Source: G963667675 sp965249215
GTDB taxonomy: Bacteria > Chloroflexota > Dehalococcoidia > Lucifugimonadales > UBA3495
Direction: 5' to 3'
DNA: 64,000 nucleotides
Assembly (NCBI GenBank): GCA_965249215.1
Contig: CBDFLN010000002.1
Span: 1,674,001-1,738,000, forward strand
Shown here one piece after another: positions 15,543 through 25,330 of this stretch. The position numbers and the translations under genes are program-made. The notes under the pieces were generated by a model. That model was not told the origin of the DNA. It did not search any database and was given only the letters and a program-made list of their open reading frames with translations. Within the stretch, counting starts at the first letter, position 1, and each line of letters opens with the position of its first letter.

Positions 15543-16679
15543 CTATTTGATGAAGTTGAACTGCTCGAAAGCGCCGCCAAGAATGGATTTGGCGTCCAGC
15601 CCCATCCAGTCTTCCAGCAAGGTGGCATAGGCGCCCCGGAAGTCGCTGTTCCACTGCAGGTCGCCCTCGTCCAGCTTGGACGGCTCCAACGACGGGTACT
15701 CCCCGTACAGGCCTCCCTTCACCGCGTCGCCGATGACGAACGCGACGCTGCCCGCGCCGTGGTCGGTCCCCGAGCCGTTTTCCTTGACCCTGCGGCCGAA
15801 CTCGCTGAACATCCAGATCACCACTTCTTCGTTGGCGTGGTGTTCCTTCAAGTCCTCGTAGAAGTCGGTGACCGCGTTGGACATGTCCGCCCAGAGCCTG
15901 GAAAACGTCACCGCCTGGTTGGCGTGGGTGTCGAAGGTTCCCGGGTTTAGGCCGGTGTAAAGCACCCGGGTGCCGAACTCCGCCAGATGCACCTGGGCGA
16001 TGTTCTTGACCCATTGGGAGAAGTAATCGCCGTTGTATTCCACGGTTGAAGAGTAAATCTCCGGGGCCTTGATCAGAATGTCGGCGCCTTTTATGACGTC
16101 CAGGCCCGTCTGGGAGAGGTAGTCGTTGACCGGCCCTGAGCCGATCAATGGAGAGTACATTCTGGAGAATATCTCCAAGGCCTCGGTGCGCTGGCCAGTC
16201 TCCTCGATGCCCGTCAGCACACCGTAGTTGTCAAGAGTGCCCACCGACGCTACGGATACCCCCGGGGCAGCCAGGGCCCGGGGCAGGCCGCGGCCAAAGT
16301 TGACCCCCGTCAAGATGTTCTCCTTGTTGGGGTCTATCTCCTGGATGGCCTTGCCCAGCCAGCCGGAACCCCCCGTCTTGTCGGTATCCCCGGTATGCCA
16401 GATGTCCATGGAGCGGAAGTGGGAACGGATGGGATTGGGATATCCGATGCCCTGGATGACTGCCATTTTCCCCTGGTCGTAAAAGTCCTTCAGGGGACCC
16501 ATGGCCGGGTGGAACCCCACCTTGTCGTCTATGGGCAGCACTTCCTCCGGGTCGATACGCAGGTGCTTCCGGTAGTCCAGGTACAGCGGGTCGGTATAAG
16601 GGACGATGGTGTTCACGGTGTCGTAGGCGCCGGACATTTGGAGCACCACCAGCACCGGGTCTTTCTTATTCGACGTCAT
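15543..16679 (-). CDS. DUF1501-family protein
   Basis: 378 residues, AGAGGAG before the ATG. It matches the DUF1501 (sulfatase-like fold) family: VLVVLQMSGAYDTVNTIVPY at the N-terminus, GIGYPNPIRSHFRSMDIW near residue 100, TGLNPGTFDTHANQ, and VVIWMFSEFGRRVKENGSGT plus DHGAGS toward the C-terminus, the conserved Asp/His site. Most relatives begin with a Tat signal; this one begins directly at the domain. It pairs with the upstream DUF1800 gene, the usual partnership. Function of the pair undetermined. Confidence 0.87.
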   Translation of the reverse strand: MTSNKKDPVLVVLQMSGAYDTVNTIVPYTDPLYLDYRKHLRIDPEEVLPIDDKVGFHPAMGPLKDFYDQGKMAVIQGIGYPNPIRSHFRSMDIWHTGDTDKTGGSGWLGKAIQEIDPNKENILTGVNFGRGLPRALAAPGVSVASVGTLDNYGVLTGIEETGQRTEALEIFSRMYSPLIGSGPVNDYLSQTGLDVIKGADILIKAPEIYSSTVEYNGDYFSQWVKNIAQVHLAEFGTRVLYTGLNPGTFDTHANQAVTFSRLWADMSNAVTDFYEDLKEHHANEEVVIWMFSEFGRRVKENGSGTDHGAGSVAFVIGDAVKGGLYGEYPSLEPSKLDEGDLQWNSDFRGAYATLLEDWMGLDAKSILGGAFEQFNFIK

Positions 16680-16747
16680 CTTCGCTCCTCTCTAATGTCG
16701 GTTGTCGACTTACGCCGACCCGATAATTGCCGCCGCGGGCGGCCGGG

Positions 16748-18151
16748 TCAAGCGTAGAGATACTCTTTAGTGGCAACGATCATCTGCAGCGTTTGGGCCA
16801 CTCGTTGCCGGAACTCCTCTCTGTCAGTCCGCAGGTCTCCCTTGCTCTCCGCCTGGGCCACCAGCATGTTCCGGGTCTCGCTGGCGAGTTCGTAGTGCCC
16901 CAGCATGCGGAGACAGCCGTCCACCAGGCCCTCCGCCGACAGGGTCGGCCCTTCTGACGCCAGCCTGTCCACCAGTTCCTGTATGCCGGGCTTGGTCAGG
17001 TCACTCACGTTGTCGGCAATGAAGTTGATGCGGTGCACCAATGTGCCGCCGTCGATCCACTCCCTGCCCGTATGCCACCCTTCCACCGACGGCGGATTAA
17101 AGATTTCCTGCCCCATGTGCTTCATCTCGTCGAATATGACCTCCATGCCGGGCTTGTAGGTGGTCCATTCGCCGATAAGCCGGAAGGTGCCGATAACGGT
17201 CTCGATGGGCCCTTTGATTCTGTGAAGGCGGGCGTTCTTGAACTTGTCGGAGTTGAACAGGACCCGCAGCATCGAACGGATGTTGTAGTTGGACCGGAAG
17301 TACTCCTCCTCCAGCATTCGTATGGTGTCCATGTCCCGCGGCGGAGTATCCATCCAGGCGGGCACCGGGGCCTCGTCGGCTACGAAATAGTCGTACAGGT
17401 GCCGGGACAAGAAGCGCGCTGCCGCGGGCTTCTTGGCGATGATGTCGACGATGTCCTCGCCGTTCCACCTGCCGGTCTCCCCCAAAAACGTCTTTACTCC
17501 GTCGTCGTGGTCGGCGGGGTTGTACACGAACAACCCGGGATAGCGGCCGTAGGGCGTCTGGGGAACGTTGTTGACGATGGTCCAGCCGGTAAAGGCCCGG
17601 GAGCATTCCTTGACGTCGTCCTCGGTATAGTTGAACTCGCCGTCCATACCCACGCCCAGGGAGAAAAGCTCCAGCAACTCCCGGCCGTAGTTCTCGTTAA
17701 TGGCGTCCTTGTGGCTCAGGCAATTGTCCAGGTAGAAAATCATGGCCGGGTCTTTAGAAATCTCCACCAGCAGGTCTCTGAAGCTGCCCATGCCGTACGT
17801 GCGGAACATCTCCCACTCGGCGTAGGACGTGGGATAGCTCTGGGTCTTGCTGTCCGCGGTGCACAGGATTCCGTGCCAGAAGAGGCCCATCTTCTCTTCC
17901 AGCTGGCTCTTGGAGTTGATCATGCGCCAGATGATGTATTCGGGGACGCCCCTGATGTAGTGGTTCCACTCGGTGAAGTACCGTTCCGCCAGGTCCAACT
18001 CCAAGCCGTTGGGGTGGTCGTCCGGGTTCAGCAGTTCCTCCACCGTGGCCTCGTATCCCTTGGCGGCGCGGGCTTCCAGTTCGTGGTATTGGGCGCCGAA
18101 CCCGGCCCGGCGCATCAGGTGGGCCATCAATGCCATGTCATGGTCCGCCAT
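16748..18151 (-). CDS. DUF1800-family protein
   Basis: 467 residues, GGAGGA before the ATG. Typical DUF1800 features are LMRRAGFGAQYHELE at the start, KMGLFWHGILCTADSK style MxxFWHxH-like block, NYGRELLELFSLGVG, DVKECSRAFTGW, and FNPPSVEGWHTGREWI in the last third. It is the first gene of the DUF1800-DUF1501-NHL set, with 68 bases to DUF1501. No signal sequence is seen. The biochemical role of the family is not established. Confidence 0.88.
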   Translation of the reverse strand: MADHDMALMAHLMRRAGFGAQYHELEARAAKGYEATVEELLNPDDHPNGLELDLAERYFTEWNHYIRGVPEYIIWRMINSKSQLEEKMGLFWHGILCTADSKTQSYPTSYAEWEMFRTYGMGSFRDLLVEISKDPAMIFYLDNCLSHKDAINENYGRELLELFSLGVGMDGEFNYTEDDVKECSRAFTGWTIVNNVPQTPYGRYPGLFVYNPADHDDGVKTFLGETGRWNGEDIVDIIAKKPAAARFLSRHLYDYFVADEAPVPAWMDTPPRDMDTIRMLEEEYFRSNYNIRSMLRVLFNSDKFKNARLHRIKGPIETVIGTFRLIGEWTTYKPGMEVIFDEMKHMGQEIFNPPSVEGWHTGREWIDGGTLVHRINFIADNVSDLTKPGIQELVDRLASEGPTLSAEGLVDGCLRMLGHYELASETRNMLVAQAESKGDLRTDREEFRQRVAQTLQMIVATKEYLYA

Positions 18152-18361
18152 CTGCTCTCCTCCGAAACACTAGCAGGGAAATGCTCAACGTGAACTATCT
18201 ACAAAGTGAATAATAGCATTTCTGCTTCTTTCCGTTCAACCTGGCGTCCGACATCTATCTGTCCCTACTTACCTGGCGCGTTATCCCTGCAGGGGCCTTT
18301 AGATACCGCTAGTTGAGGCAACTATTGCTTCCGACTCACCACGTAATTTTACCAGCCCCCT

Positions 18362-18397
18362 GTCATTTCGAGGAGTGCCGCGACGAGAAATCTAAAG
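18362..18397. repeat. Dispersed repeat of the ATTTCGAGGAG type
   Basis: GTCATTTCGAGGAGTGCCGC followed by GACGAGAAATCTAAAG; ATTTC and GAAAT can pair. It resembles the type A palindrome in its ends (GTCATT...AATCTAAA). The remaining bases of the 18152-18471 gap show no gene. Confidence 0.65.
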
Positions 18398-18471
18398 CCC
18401 CAGGCCACCAGTCCCGTCAAAGCCCTGCGGCTGTAGAGCACACCCGCCACTCAAGGACGCCAGACCAACCC

Positions 18472-19440
18472 CTAAGGCTCAAACGGCAGGTCGGGGCGGG
18501 TATCCACCCCGTACCTCGCGAACACCTCGTCCACCTCCCGCAGCTCCTCTCCCGATAGCGCCCAGTCCAGCGCACCCAAATTCTCTTCCAACTCCCTGGC
18601 GTTGGTGATGCCCACCAGGGCAACGCTCACGGCTGGGTTGGACATGACCCACCGCAAGGCCAGCTGGGCCATCGTCTTGCCCCGCTGGGCTCCGCTGGGC
18701 TTCAAATCGTCCACCAGGCGCACGGCTCCGGGTATATCGGCGTACATTCCCGCGCCGTATTCCGGTATGGCGTTCCCTCGCCAGTCGCCGTCCGGCAGCT
18801 TGGTGTCTGCGGTAAACGTCCCTCCCAGTATGCCGTTGGCCAGCGACCCCCAGGCCATCACACCAATGCCTTGCTGCTCGCAGTAGGGGTAAATCGCTGT
18901 TTCCGGCCGCCGGTCGAACATGTTGTAGCTGTGCTGGAGCACGTCCACCCGCCTCGCAGCCTCACACGCCTTTAACTGCTCCATGCTGAAGTTGGAAAGG
19001 CCCACGGCCCGGACCTTCCCCTGTTGCACGAGTTCGTCCATGGCCAGCATCGTCTCCTCGAACGGGGTCTCGGTATCTGGCCAGTGGGGCATCAGCACGT
19101 CCACGTAGTCCGATTGTAAATTCTGCAAGCTCTCCTCCACGGAGGAAAAGATAGCCTCCCTCCGGCCGTCCCTGCCCTTGGGCGGCCTGTTCGCATACCC
19201 CGCGCCGCACTTGGTCACCACCACCACGTCCTTGCGGCGGGAGCCCAGGGCCTTGCCCAACATGCGTTCCGATTCTCCGTCTCCATACACCGCCGCGGTA
19301 TCGAAGCACGTGATGCCCCGGTCCACGGCCAGTGGTATGGCCGCGGCCATCTCCTGGGTGTAGACGCGCGACACCTCCCAGCAGCCGAAGCCGATTGCCG
19401 AAACCGTTATGTCCGTTGGCCCGAATTTTCGGTACTCCAT
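18472..19440 (-). CDS. Aldo/keto reductase
   Basis: 322 residues, AGGAGGTGG before the ATG. NADPH-dependent reductase of carbonyl compounds, cytoplasmic. The catalytic tetrad is complete: Asp in CFDTAAVYGDGESE with Tyr five residues on, Lys in VVVVTKCG, His in VDVLMPHWPD. The C-terminal cofactor block VALVGITNARELEENLGAL is present. The N-terminus MEYRKFGPTDITVSAIGFG is nearly the same as in the genes at 49259 and 58889, so the three are paralogs. It stands alone, downstream of the DUF1800 start on the same strand. Confidence 0.9.
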   Translation of the reverse strand: MEYRKFGPTDITVSAIGFGCWEVSRVYTQEMAAAIPLAVDRGITCFDTAAVYGDGESERMLGKALGSRRKDVVVVTKCGAGYANRPPKGRDGRREAIFSSVEESLQNLQSDYVDVLMPHWPDTETPFEETMLAMDELVQQGKVRAVGLSNFSMEQLKACEAARRVDVLQHSYNMFDRRPETAIYPYCEQQGIGVMAWGSLANGILGGTFTADTKLPDGDWRGNAIPEYGAGMYADIPGAVRLVDDLKPSGAQRGKTMAQLALRWVMSNPAVSVALVGITNARELEENLGALDWALSGEELREVDEVFARYGVDTRPDLPFEP

Positions 19441-19546
19441 AAATATGCCACCTCCTAATAGCCTACCTCCCAGCCCCCTCTAAGTGTGATACCCTCTGGA
19501 TCCCTCGGAACTCCCCTTAAACGAACCGCTCGCCTTCCTCCCCGTC

Positions 19547-19566
19547 ATTCTCGCGAACGCGGGAAT
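19547..19566. repeat. Dispersed palindrome, type A variant
   Basis: ATTCTCGC-gaac-GCGGGAAT followed by CTAA. It lies in the 19441-19702 gap. Confidence 0.7.
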
Positions 19567-19702
19567 CTAACGTCCCCACCCTTGATCGTATTTGGCCAAC
19601 GCCCGTCAACCTTGCAACACGTGGCCGCCTTCGATAATATACCCCTCCCCAGCGGTCTTCGGACCAGATTATCGGGGGAATTTCCATCACAAGGAGTCTA
19701 CT

Positions 19703-19837
19703 ATGAACTCAGCACCCATGCTAAAAGGTGGCAAGGGAGGCGGCGGAAAGAGCGGAGGGGCCAAGCCGGCGAATGCGCCCAGCACAACCGGCAATCGGTC
19801 CGGTGGAGGAAGAGGCAACAACGCTCCCAAGAAGTAG
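19703..19837 (+). CDS. Small Gly-rich basic protein, 44 residues
   Basis: ATG at 19703 with AAGGAG seven bases before it. The product starts MNSAPMLKGGKGGGGKSGGA and ends GRGNNAPKK. It is over one-third Gly, strongly basic and without hydrophobic segments, so it is probably disordered and able to bind nucleic acid or polyanions. A perfect hairpin terminator follows 14 bases after the stop, so the locus is a complete transcription unit. No family recognised. Confidence 0.5.
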   Translation: MNSAPMLKGGKGGGGKSGGAKPANAPSTTGNRSGGGRGNNAPKK

Positions 19838-19851
19838 CGACCACTTGAACT

Positions 19852-19875
19852 GCGGCCGGGCTTGGGCCCGGCCGC
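19852..19875. terminator. Bidirectional hairpin terminator
   Basis: GCGGCCGGGC, loop TTGG, GCCCGGCCGC: a perfect ten-base stem between the convergent small gene and the peptidase. Its last base is in the peptidase stop codon. No U-run on either side. Confidence 0.65.
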
Positions 19876-21821
19876 TACACCCACCGCTGGAACCACGCCA
19901 GCGTGCGCGCCAGGTACTCCTCTCGCATCTTCGGATGGCCCATCCTGGGGAACGTGTGGTTGCAGCCAGGGAAACGGACGAACTCCACCTGTTTGCCCAG
20001 CCTCTTCAATAGCGCGAAATACTCCTCGCTTTGCGACACCGGGCACCGCAGGTCCGCCTCGCCGTGCAGCAGCAGCACCGGCGTGTTCACGTTGGCCGCG
20101 TAGGCGATGGGCGAACGCTCGATTAGCTTTTGGGCCGCGTCCACCGGGTTGCCTCCCCACTGGTCCTCGCCAAAACTGACCCCAATGTCCGACGTGCCGT
20201 ACATGCTGTACAGGTCGATGCATGGAGCGCCCACCACCGCCGCCTTAAAGCGGTGGTCCTGCCCCACGATCCAGGCGGTCATGTAGCCCCCGTAGCTGTA
20301 CCCGTGTACGCCCAACCTTTTCCCGTCCACGTAGGGCCGCGAGGCAACTTCATCTACTGCCGCCATCAGGTCCAGGTAGTCCTCTCCGCCCCAATCTTCC
20401 AACACCGACATCATGAAGTCCTGGCCGTACGTGGACGAGCCCCGGGGGTTGACGGTCAGCACCAGGTAGCCCGCACCGGCCAACACCTGCGGCACCGGAG
20501 CGAAGGAGTCGTAGAACGCTCCGTTGGGCCCGCCGTGGATGTCCAAGATCAAGGGATACCGCTGGTCCTGGTCGAACCCTGGAGGCAGCCACAAGCGGCA
20601 CTCGATTTCCCAGCCATCCCGCTCGACGCTGAACTTCTCCATCGACGCCGGGGGATGCTCCGCCAAGTATTCCTGGCTGCAGTTGGTGAGTTGTCGTTGG
20701 ACCCTCGACGCTAGGTCCACGTGGTACAGCTCGCCGGGCGACCCGGGATATGAGGAAACTACTACCGCGGCCCGGGCCTCGTCGTCTACGGTTACGCTGT
20801 TGCTCTGGCAACCGCCTCCGGCCAGCCGTTGCACGTCCCCGCCCGACGCCGTGACTGCCGCCAGCCAGGACTCCCCTCGTTGGTCGGCCAGAAAAATGAT
20901 GCGGCTGTCCCCGGTCCACCGCAACTCCGGCGGCCGGGTGACGACGGGAAAGTTCAGCAGAGGCCGCAGGGAATCGTCGGTCAAACGCTTGGGAGCACTG
21001 CCCGGCTCCAACACATACAGCCACGACTGCCACAACGCCATCCCCTGGGGAGTCTCGGACCCGGCCGCAACCAGCCGCCGGCCGTCGGGCGACCAGGCCA
21101 GGGCGCCTACGTCGCTCAGGCCGTCCGACCAGCATTCGGGGTCGCCTCCCTCTGCGGACACGACGTAGACCTGCGTCAAAGCCAGGCGGTCCCGGTCCTC
21201 GCGCCGCCCCGAAATAAAGGCGATGCGGTTACCGTCGGGTGACCATACCGGGGCAACGTCGTCCCAGTCCCCGTCTGTAAGCTGAGCGGGTTCTTCCCCG
21301 TCTAGCCCGGTGACAAACAAGTGGAAATGGGCGTCGCCCCGCCAGCCAAGGCCGTCGAACCGGTAGCGGACTCTGTTCACCACCTTGACCTGGGGAATGT
21401 CGCCGGTCTCGCCCTCCTCGGCCTGCCGGGCGGGGTCCACGTCGGCGCAATACACCATGCGCCGGCCGTCGGGCGACCATGCAAAGTCCGAGACGCTTGC
21501 CGCCCCGGTGTTCAAGGGCCGGGCTTCCCCACCTCCGACGTCCATCACCCACAGCCCCCGGCGCCCCCTTTCGTCCCGTCGCAGGAAGGCCAGGCTGCCG
21601 CCGTCGGGGGAGAACTTGGGCACTGAATCGGACTTCCCCTGGGTGAACTCCCGCGCCTCTCCATCACTCAGCCGCATCAACATGATGTGAGAGCAGGGCT
21701 CCATCTGCTCCTGGTCGACCCAGGAGTAGGTGTACACCAAGACAGAGCCGTCGGGCGACAGGGCCGGGTCGCCGACTGAGGGCAGGCGATAAACGACGTC
21801 CGGCTGTATCGGGCCAGGCAT
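19875..21821 (-). CDS. S9-family prolyl oligopeptidase-like peptidase
   Basis: 648 residues. A TolB/WD-like beta-propeller (repeats such as FAWSPDGRRMVY and PVWSPDGNRIAF, about residues 20-350) precedes an alpha/beta hydrolase domain. The catalytic Ser is in GVHGYSYGGYMTAW (about residue 505), Asp in LLLHGEADLRCPVSQSEEYF, His in PGCNHTFPR. This is the acylaminoacyl/dipeptidyl-peptidase arrangement that cuts short peptides. No signal peptide. The ATG overlaps the stop of the upstream DM13 gene (TGATG), so the two are translationally coupled. Confidence 0.92.
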   Translation of the reverse strand: MPGPIQPDVVYRLPSVGDPALSPDGSVLVYTYSWVDQEQMEPCSHIMLMRLSDGEAREFTQGKSDSVPKFSPDGGSLAFLRRDERGRRGLWVMDVGGGEARPLNTGAASVSDFAWSPDGRRMVYCADVDPARQAEEGETGDIPQVKVVNRVRYRFDGLGWRGDAHFHLFVTGLDGEEPAQLTDGDWDDVAPVWSPDGNRIAFISGRREDRDRLALTQVYVVSAEGGDPECWSDGLSDVGALAWSPDGRRLVAAGSETPQGMALWQSWLYVLEPGSAPKRLTDDSLRPLLNFPVVTRPPELRWTGDSRIIFLADQRGESWLAAVTASGGDVQRLAGGGCQSNSVTVDDEARAAVVVSSYPGSPGELYHVDLASRVQRQLTNCSQEYLAEHPPASMEKFSVERDGWEIECRLWLPPGFDQDQRYPLILDIHGGPNGAFYDSFAPVPQVLAGAGYLVLTVNPRGSSTYGQDFMMSVLEDWGGEDYLDLMAAVDEVASRPYVDGKRLGVHGYSYGGYMTAWIVGQDHRFKAAVVGAPCIDLYSMYGTSDIGVSFGEDQWGGNPVDAAQKLIERSPIAYAANVNTPVLLLHGEADLRCPVSQSEEYFALLKRLGKQVEFVRFPGCNHTFPRMGHPKMREEYLARTLAWFQRWV

Positions 21822-22744
21822 CAGCCGGTGTCCATCAGGCTAGCCACGCTGAACACAACGTGGAACGGCTGGCAATATATCACCACGCTGTTGTAGGCGG
21901 TGACGTCGACGTCAGACGGGAGGGGATAGTTCTGGTTGCCCCGGTTCCCCTTCAGCGTTCCCAGGTCGTAGTAGCCTTGCACACGGACCGCCTCGGGATC
22001 TCCCGGGTCTGCATGTCCCGAGAGATAAACGTGCAGCCGGGGGCCGTTCGTCACGTCCAGGTTCTCCAACCGCAGCAGGTGGGAACCGTCGGGCCCCTGG
22101 TAGACGATGGCCTGGCCGCTGCCCTTGTGAAATGCGTCGGCGTCCTTGAATTCCCCGCTCTTCACCAGCACCGCCGGGGCTTCTTCCTCCTCAGCCTCTT
22201 CCTCCGCAGCCTCGCCCCCGTTGCCCAGGGACTCTTCTTCTGCGGCCTCGACCGCGTTGTCCAGGGCCACCTGCATCATCTCCATGCCCTTGTCCATCAT
22301 GGCCGTGTCCTCGTTTTCCTCCGCCTCCTCCATCATCCCCATGGCCCCCATGACCGCCGACTCCAGCGCCATGGTGGAGCCGCTCGGCATGGCCTCCATG
22401 ACCGTGTCGTCCAACTCGGCGATGCCGGACATGGCCTCTTCGATGTCTTCCCGCTCCATCGTCTCCGGCACCGTTGCCGTAAACGCATAAGGGAACTCCT
22501 CTTCCACCGTCACGTTGGTGAACAGCGGCGACCCCAGCGACCAGCCCAGCCACAGTGTCAAGACCAAGAACGGGGCCGAAATCAGGCCGACCCGTACCCG
22601 GTGCCGCCACAGAAACAGGTACCACTTTTTCCAGTAGCCGAAGGCCAGGAACGCCGCCATGAGAACCATGACGCCCGCTCCGATGAACCAACGGTATTCG
22701 TAAAGACTGGCAAACGCCCGCTCCAAATCACCGAAGGTAGACAT
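21821..22744 (-). CDS. Membrane-anchored DM13-domain protein
   Basis: 307 residues with GAGGAGG upstream. Two membrane helices (about residues 18-38 and 50-68) are followed by an acidic, Met-rich linker with many Glu residues. A C-terminal DM13 domain covers about residues 200-307: VLVKSGEFKDADAFHKGSGQ, GPRLHVYLSG, GNQNYPLP and VVIYCQPFHVVFSVASL. In eukaryotes DM13 is proposed to act in redox or electron transfer through the conserved Cys; that Cys is present (YCQPF). The domain would face outward. Coupled to the peptidase; functional link unknown. Confidence 0.82.
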   Translation of the reverse strand: MSTFGDLERAFASLYEYRWFIGAGVMVLMAAFLAFGYWKKWYLFLWRHRVRVGLISAPFLVLTLWLGWSLGSPLFTNVTVEEEFPYAFTATVPETMEREDIEEAMSGIAELDDTVMEAMPSGSTMALESAVMGAMGMMEEAEENEDTAMMDKGMEMMQVALDNAVEAAEEESLGNGGEAAEEEAEEEEAPAVLVKSGEFKDADAFHKGSGQAIVYQGPDGSHLLRLENLDVTNGPRLHVYLSGHADPGDPEAVRVQGYYDLGTLKGNRGNQNYPLPSDVDVTAYNSVVIYCQPFHVVFSVASLMDTG

Positions 22745-23771
22745 TTGGACAATCCTCCTCTCTGGACAAAAATTCCCAAGATTCCGGTTTATAACGCCCT
22801 GCGGCTTCTATGCTAACCGACTCTTTACTCTATTTTACGTCGCGTTTGACCATCTGTATTGGGTACAGGCCGGCCTTTCAATCCCCGATGTCACCGGCCC
22901 GGCTCCCATCGTCCCACACCGTCCTTCACCGTGGACATTGCCGCCCCCGCCAGGAGCAAGCATCCCATGATCAGGAAGTCCAAGCGCATCCCCGACGCGA
23001 AGGCCCGGAGCAGTTCCAGATCCACCGTGTCCGAGACGGCATCGAGGCTGGCCGGGTAGCCCTTCGCCGCCATCGCCGCGGTAACGATGGCTGTCGCCAT
23101 GACTATGCCGACCACGCTGAACGCGTTTCGGAACATCGCCAGAAGCCCCGAAACCACTCCATACCTGGACGGGGCCACCGTGCTCAGTATACTGCTGACA
23201 TTCGGGGAACCGAACAAGCCGAGGCCCAACCCGATCGCTATCATCCCCGGCATCAGCAGCGCCAGCGAAGAAGTCTCGGTCAGCCTGGAGAACAGCAACA
23301 GCCCCGCGGCGGTTAGGCACATGCCGGCTACTTTGAACGCCCGCGTGCCGTAGCGGTCGGAGAGCCGGCCGCTAATCGGTCCCACTATTATCATCACCAA
23401 TGGAAAGGGGACCATGATCAGTCCCGCCGCGCCCGGACTGTAACCCAGCACTCTCTGTAGGTAGAACGGCATCAGGAAGAACATCGAGTATACGCCCAGG
23501 AACGAGGTGGACGCCGCCGCGACTCCCAGGGCAAACATCGCGTTCTTGAAGAGCCTCAGGTCCAGCATTGGCCCGCGGACGCGGAGTTCCCACCAGATGA
23601 ACCCGGCCATGAGCACCGTCGCGACCGGCATGGCCGCCACAATGAGAGGATGCAACCAACCAATCTGTTGCGCGTTGCCTATGGCCACTAGAAAAAGGAC
23701 CATGACCCCTGCCGACAACACGGCCCCCAGCCAGTCGAACCCCGCCCTCTCGGCATCCTCAGTTCCTCTAG

Positions 23772-25330
23772 CAGCCTGTCCGAGAAACACGGCAGGCGAG
23801 TGGTTTGGGGTAGAATAGGCGCAGTTGAGTAGTGGGGAGCGGGCGATGAGCAAGACCTACCGTCCCTATGATCCAGACCAGCAGTTGCTTTTGCCAGCGG
23901 CAATGCGGGAGTGGTTGCCAGATGACCATCTGGCTTACTTCGTCTCCGACGTCGTGGACGAGTTGGAGCTATCGGAGATCACTGCCCGCTACGAGGGGGA
24001 GAGTAGAGGTGGCCCACCGTATCATCCGCGGATGATGGTCAAGGTGTTGCTTTACGGTTACTGCGTCGGGGTGGCATCTTCCCGACGAATCGCCCAGCGA
24101 CTCCACGAGGACATAGCCTTCCGTGTACTGGCGGCGAACAACACGCCGGATTTCCGGACCATCTCGGACTTCCGCAAGGACAATCTGGATGCGCTGTCGG
24201 GGCTGTTCTTGCAAGTATTGGCGTTGTGCCGGCGGGCGGGGCTGGTGAAGCTGGGTCACGTGGCGTTGGACGGCACCAAAGTGAGGGCCAACGCATCGAG
24301 GCACAAGGCGATGAGCTATGGTCGGATGAAAGAGAAGGAGGCGCAGTTGGCGGGGGAGGTTGAGGAGTTGCTGCGGCGTGCCCAGGAGGTTGATGACGAA
24401 GAGGACCGATGGTACGGACAGAGCAAGCGCGGGGATGAACTGCCGGAGGAGTTGGCTTTTCGGGAGGGGCGGTTGGGAAGATACGGGAGGCGATGGCGGC
24501 GTTAGAGTCCGAAGCTCAGGTGGCTGCGGAGCAGGCTGAGGCTGCGGGTAAGGGTCATTCGGGGGTTCCCGACGACAAAGCCCAGCGCAACTTCACCGAT
24601 CCTGAGTCGCACATCATGCCGGCGCCGGGCGGACGGGACTTCCTGCAGGCTTACAACTGTCAAGCGGTGGTGGACAGTGCCCACCAGGTGATCGTGGCGG
24701 CTCACGCCACCAACCAGACTTCGGACAAGCAGCAGGCGGTGGCGATGGTGGAGGAGGCCATAGACAACGTCGGCGCAGTGCCCAAAGAGGTATCCGCCGA
24801 CGCCGGTTACTACTCGGCACAGGCGGTTGAAGGTCTCTACAGGCTGTGCGTGGACCCGTTCGTCGCGCCGGAGCAGACCCGCCACGGCAGAGTGCCGTCG
24901 CCCGCGCCCCGAGGTCGCATACCCAGTCATATGCCCACCAGGGATCGGATGCGCCGGAAGCTGCAGACCAAACGGGGTCGGCAACGTTACGCCTTGCGCA
25001 TGGCGACAGTGGAGCCTGTATTCGGCCAGATCAAGCAGGGCCGAGGCTTCCGCCAGTTCCTGCTACGGGGCCTGGAGAAGGTCAGCGGCGAGTGGTCGCT
25101 GATCTGCACCGGCCACAACCTGCTCAAACTATTCCGCTTTGGGGCCGACCAGTCTCGTGAAACACCGACCAACAGGCTTGCCACAAGTGTCCGGAATATC
25201 GTCGAGGTGGTCAGCACACTGAGGCGTACGAAGCTATTGGTCCGTCAGTGGCTGCACCCGGCAACAATAATTGTCGCCGTCTGACCTCCACCTGTATCCA
25301 AGTCACGCCAGCTAATCCTCAGACGGGCTG
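23772..25330 (+). mobile_element. IS1182-family insertion sequence, copy 1
   Basis: 1,559 bases between CTAG at 23768-23771 and CTAG at 25331-25334. Terminal inverted repeats: CAGCCTGTCCGAG at the left and CAGCCCGTCTGAG at the right (other strand). Nearly identical to the copy at 43029 but one base shorter, because of a frameshift in its transposase. Confidence 0.92.
23846..25284 (+). pseudogene. IS1182 transposase, one-base frameshift
   Basis: Starts MSKTYRPYDPDQQLLLPAAM, with DUF772-like N-terminal and DDE catalytic regions. Around 24475 the sequence reads GGTTGGGAAG where the intact copy has GGTTGGAGAAG. The missing A moves the frame, which ends at 24505 after GRYGRRWRR. The rest continues in another frame from about 24493. 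Other differences from the intact copy are single residues, for example VDSAHQ against VDSAYQ. The copy could still move if the protein is supplied by the other copy. Confidence 0.9.
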
